Assembly (NCBI RefSeq): GCF_003628435.1
Contig: NZ_RBZN01000011.1
Coordinates: 1 to 64,000 of the forward strand
Length of the DNA stretch: 64,000 bases
Source: Ureibacillus endophyticus
GTDB taxonomy: Bacteria > Bacillota > Bacilli > Bacillales_A > Planococcaceae
Direction: 5' to 3'
How positions within the stretch are numbered: position 1 is the first letter of the stretch; each line of letters starts with the position of its first letter. The translations under genes were made by a program, and so were the position numbers. Below the pieces are notes generated by a model. That model was not told the origin of the DNA. It worked only from the letters and a program-made list of their open reading frames with translations, and ran no database searches. Below are positions 63,400-64,000 of the stretch, in pieces.

Positions 63400-64000
63400 T
63401 TATCGATGAAATGATGACGATTCGTCGCTTATATGACCGAATTTTCCTTTTCCAAAGTTAATTGCTTCAGAAGAACTTGAACTGGAACTTGAGCTAGAGC
63501 TTGATGATGAGCTTTCATCATCGTCATTGTCATCAAATCTCCATTCTTCTTCAAACTCAATTGGATGTACAGATACAACTACTTTTGTTTCACCGATAAC
63601 TTCAACTAAGAAGTCGCGTTCAATCACAATGTTGAAGCATTCACCATTTTGTGTAATGATAGCTTCTACGCAATTCGGTTGTTGTAATACACGTACATGG
63701 CAATCATTTGTTTCAATAATTTCTTCATCACGGTAGTGTAATTTAATACGATCTTTGTAATGAACAGTTTCTGTATGAACTGCTGTTCTTGAATGATTAT
63801 TATACGCATACCATACGTTTACATCGAATTTACCTGATACCTCAACATATTTACCCACTTTTTTTGCACTATAGTGGTGATTAATTACCCAACAACCTAA
63901 AATGCTCGTTGGAACATTTGAAGGACGCAGAACCTCACTGCTCTCTGTTCTTTTCTTACCTTTCGCGACAACCGCTTTTGTCACAATTTGACGCAAACGT
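63400..64000 (-). CDS. cotE: spore coat morphogenetic protein CotE, 5' end outside the window
   Basis: At least 198 residues. The conserved body reads QIVTKAVVAKGKK, SILGCWVINHHYSAKKVGKYVEVSG, LQQPNCVEAII and FLVEVIGETKVVVSVHP, like B. subtilis CotE, a coat protein that builds the outer coat. Alignment to the known start (about SEYREIITKAVVAKG) suggests the true start is just beyond 64000; the TTG at 63996 is inside. The C-terminus differs: after an acidic DDNDDDE comes a run of 15 Ser, then a tail ending SFHR. Neighbour order cotE-mutS-mutL matches B. subtilis. Confidence 0.93.
   Translation of the reverse strand, partial: RLRQIVTKAVVAKGKKRTESSEVLRPSNVPTSILGCWVINHHYSAKKVGKYVEVSGKFDVNVWYAYNNHSRTAVHTETVHYKDRIKLHYRDEEIIETNDCHVRVLQQPNCVEAIITQNGECFNIVIERDFLVEVIGETKVVVSVHPIEFEEEWRFDDNDDDESSSSSSSSSSSSSSSEAINFGKGKFGHISDESSSFHR

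Overview
The window looks like chromosomal DNA from a low-GC, endospore-forming Firmicute, most likely a Planococcaceae/Bacillaceae member of the Lysinibacillus-Solibacillus-Ureibacillus type. Reasons: AT-rich sequence, strong AGGAGG-type ribosome sites with many TTG and GTG starts, spore genes (cotE, a spoIIM-like gene, sirA), and gene neighbourhoods recalling Bacillus subtilis (cotE-mutS-mutL, miaA-hfq, ynbB, glnR-glnA, lexA/yneA-yneB, ynzC, tkt, sirA-yneF, yqkD-yqkE-yqkF-nudF, fur, xerD-drm). The genus is inferred, not proven.

Layout. 1-1.7 kb: the end of an IS21-like element, a kinase gene broken by a nonsense codon, and its intact response regulator. 1.7-10.7 kb: a SulP transporter, then xerD-drm-pdp, a CxxC protein, fur, a spoIIM-like gene, nudF and yqkF. 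10.7-15.6 kb: a VanZ-like gene, a glycine riboswitch in front of a CycA-type permease, yqkE, yqkD, a 52-bp tandem hairpin array and yneF. 15.7-21.8 kb: sirA, a LiaI-LiaH / LiaF-LiaS-LiaR envelope-stress locus and a chemoreceptor. 22-28 kb: a second 52-bp array, then a sigma-54-type promoter in front of a zinc alcohol dehydrogenase, an iron alcohol dehydrogenase, a GAF/PAS sensor kinase and an NtrC-type regulator. 28-34.7 kb: tkt, ynzC, a prolyl 4-hydroxylase, yneB-yneA/lexA with four LexA boxes, and a class-I glutamine amidotransferase. 34.9-46.2 kb: a near-complete type IV pilus locus (VanW/G5-like protein, PilB, PilT, PilC, pilin, PilM, PilN, PilO, PilD; a divergent minor-pilin operon). 46.5-54.9 kb: an unknown anchored protein, glnR-glnA, a BI-1-like protein, a cobinamide-salvage operon (cbiZ-cbiB-cobD-cobC), ynbB, a short membrane protein and a rhodanese. 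55-64 kb: hfq, miaA, a lipase-like hydrolase, glpD, mutL, mutS and cotE (cut by the window edge).

How genes work together. The lia genes form an envelope-stress sensor/effector set. The adh-kinase-NtrC cluster looks like a self-contained sigma-54 alcohol-response module, with a 16-bp palindrome upstream of the promoter as candidate activator site. glnR-glnA carries a perfect GlnR/TnrA box beside a strong promoter. cbiZ, cbiB, cobD and a CobC-like phosphatase would remodel cobinamides taken up from outside.

The least explained material is intergenic. A composite structured repeat occurs three times (about 17.41-17.58, 28.06-28.19 and 34.75-34.90 kb), with stems whose sequences differ but stay complementary. 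Two tandem arrays have a 52-bp period and three unrelated arrays have a period at or near 21 bp, all next to gene ends. These are the best candidates for an undescribed feature.
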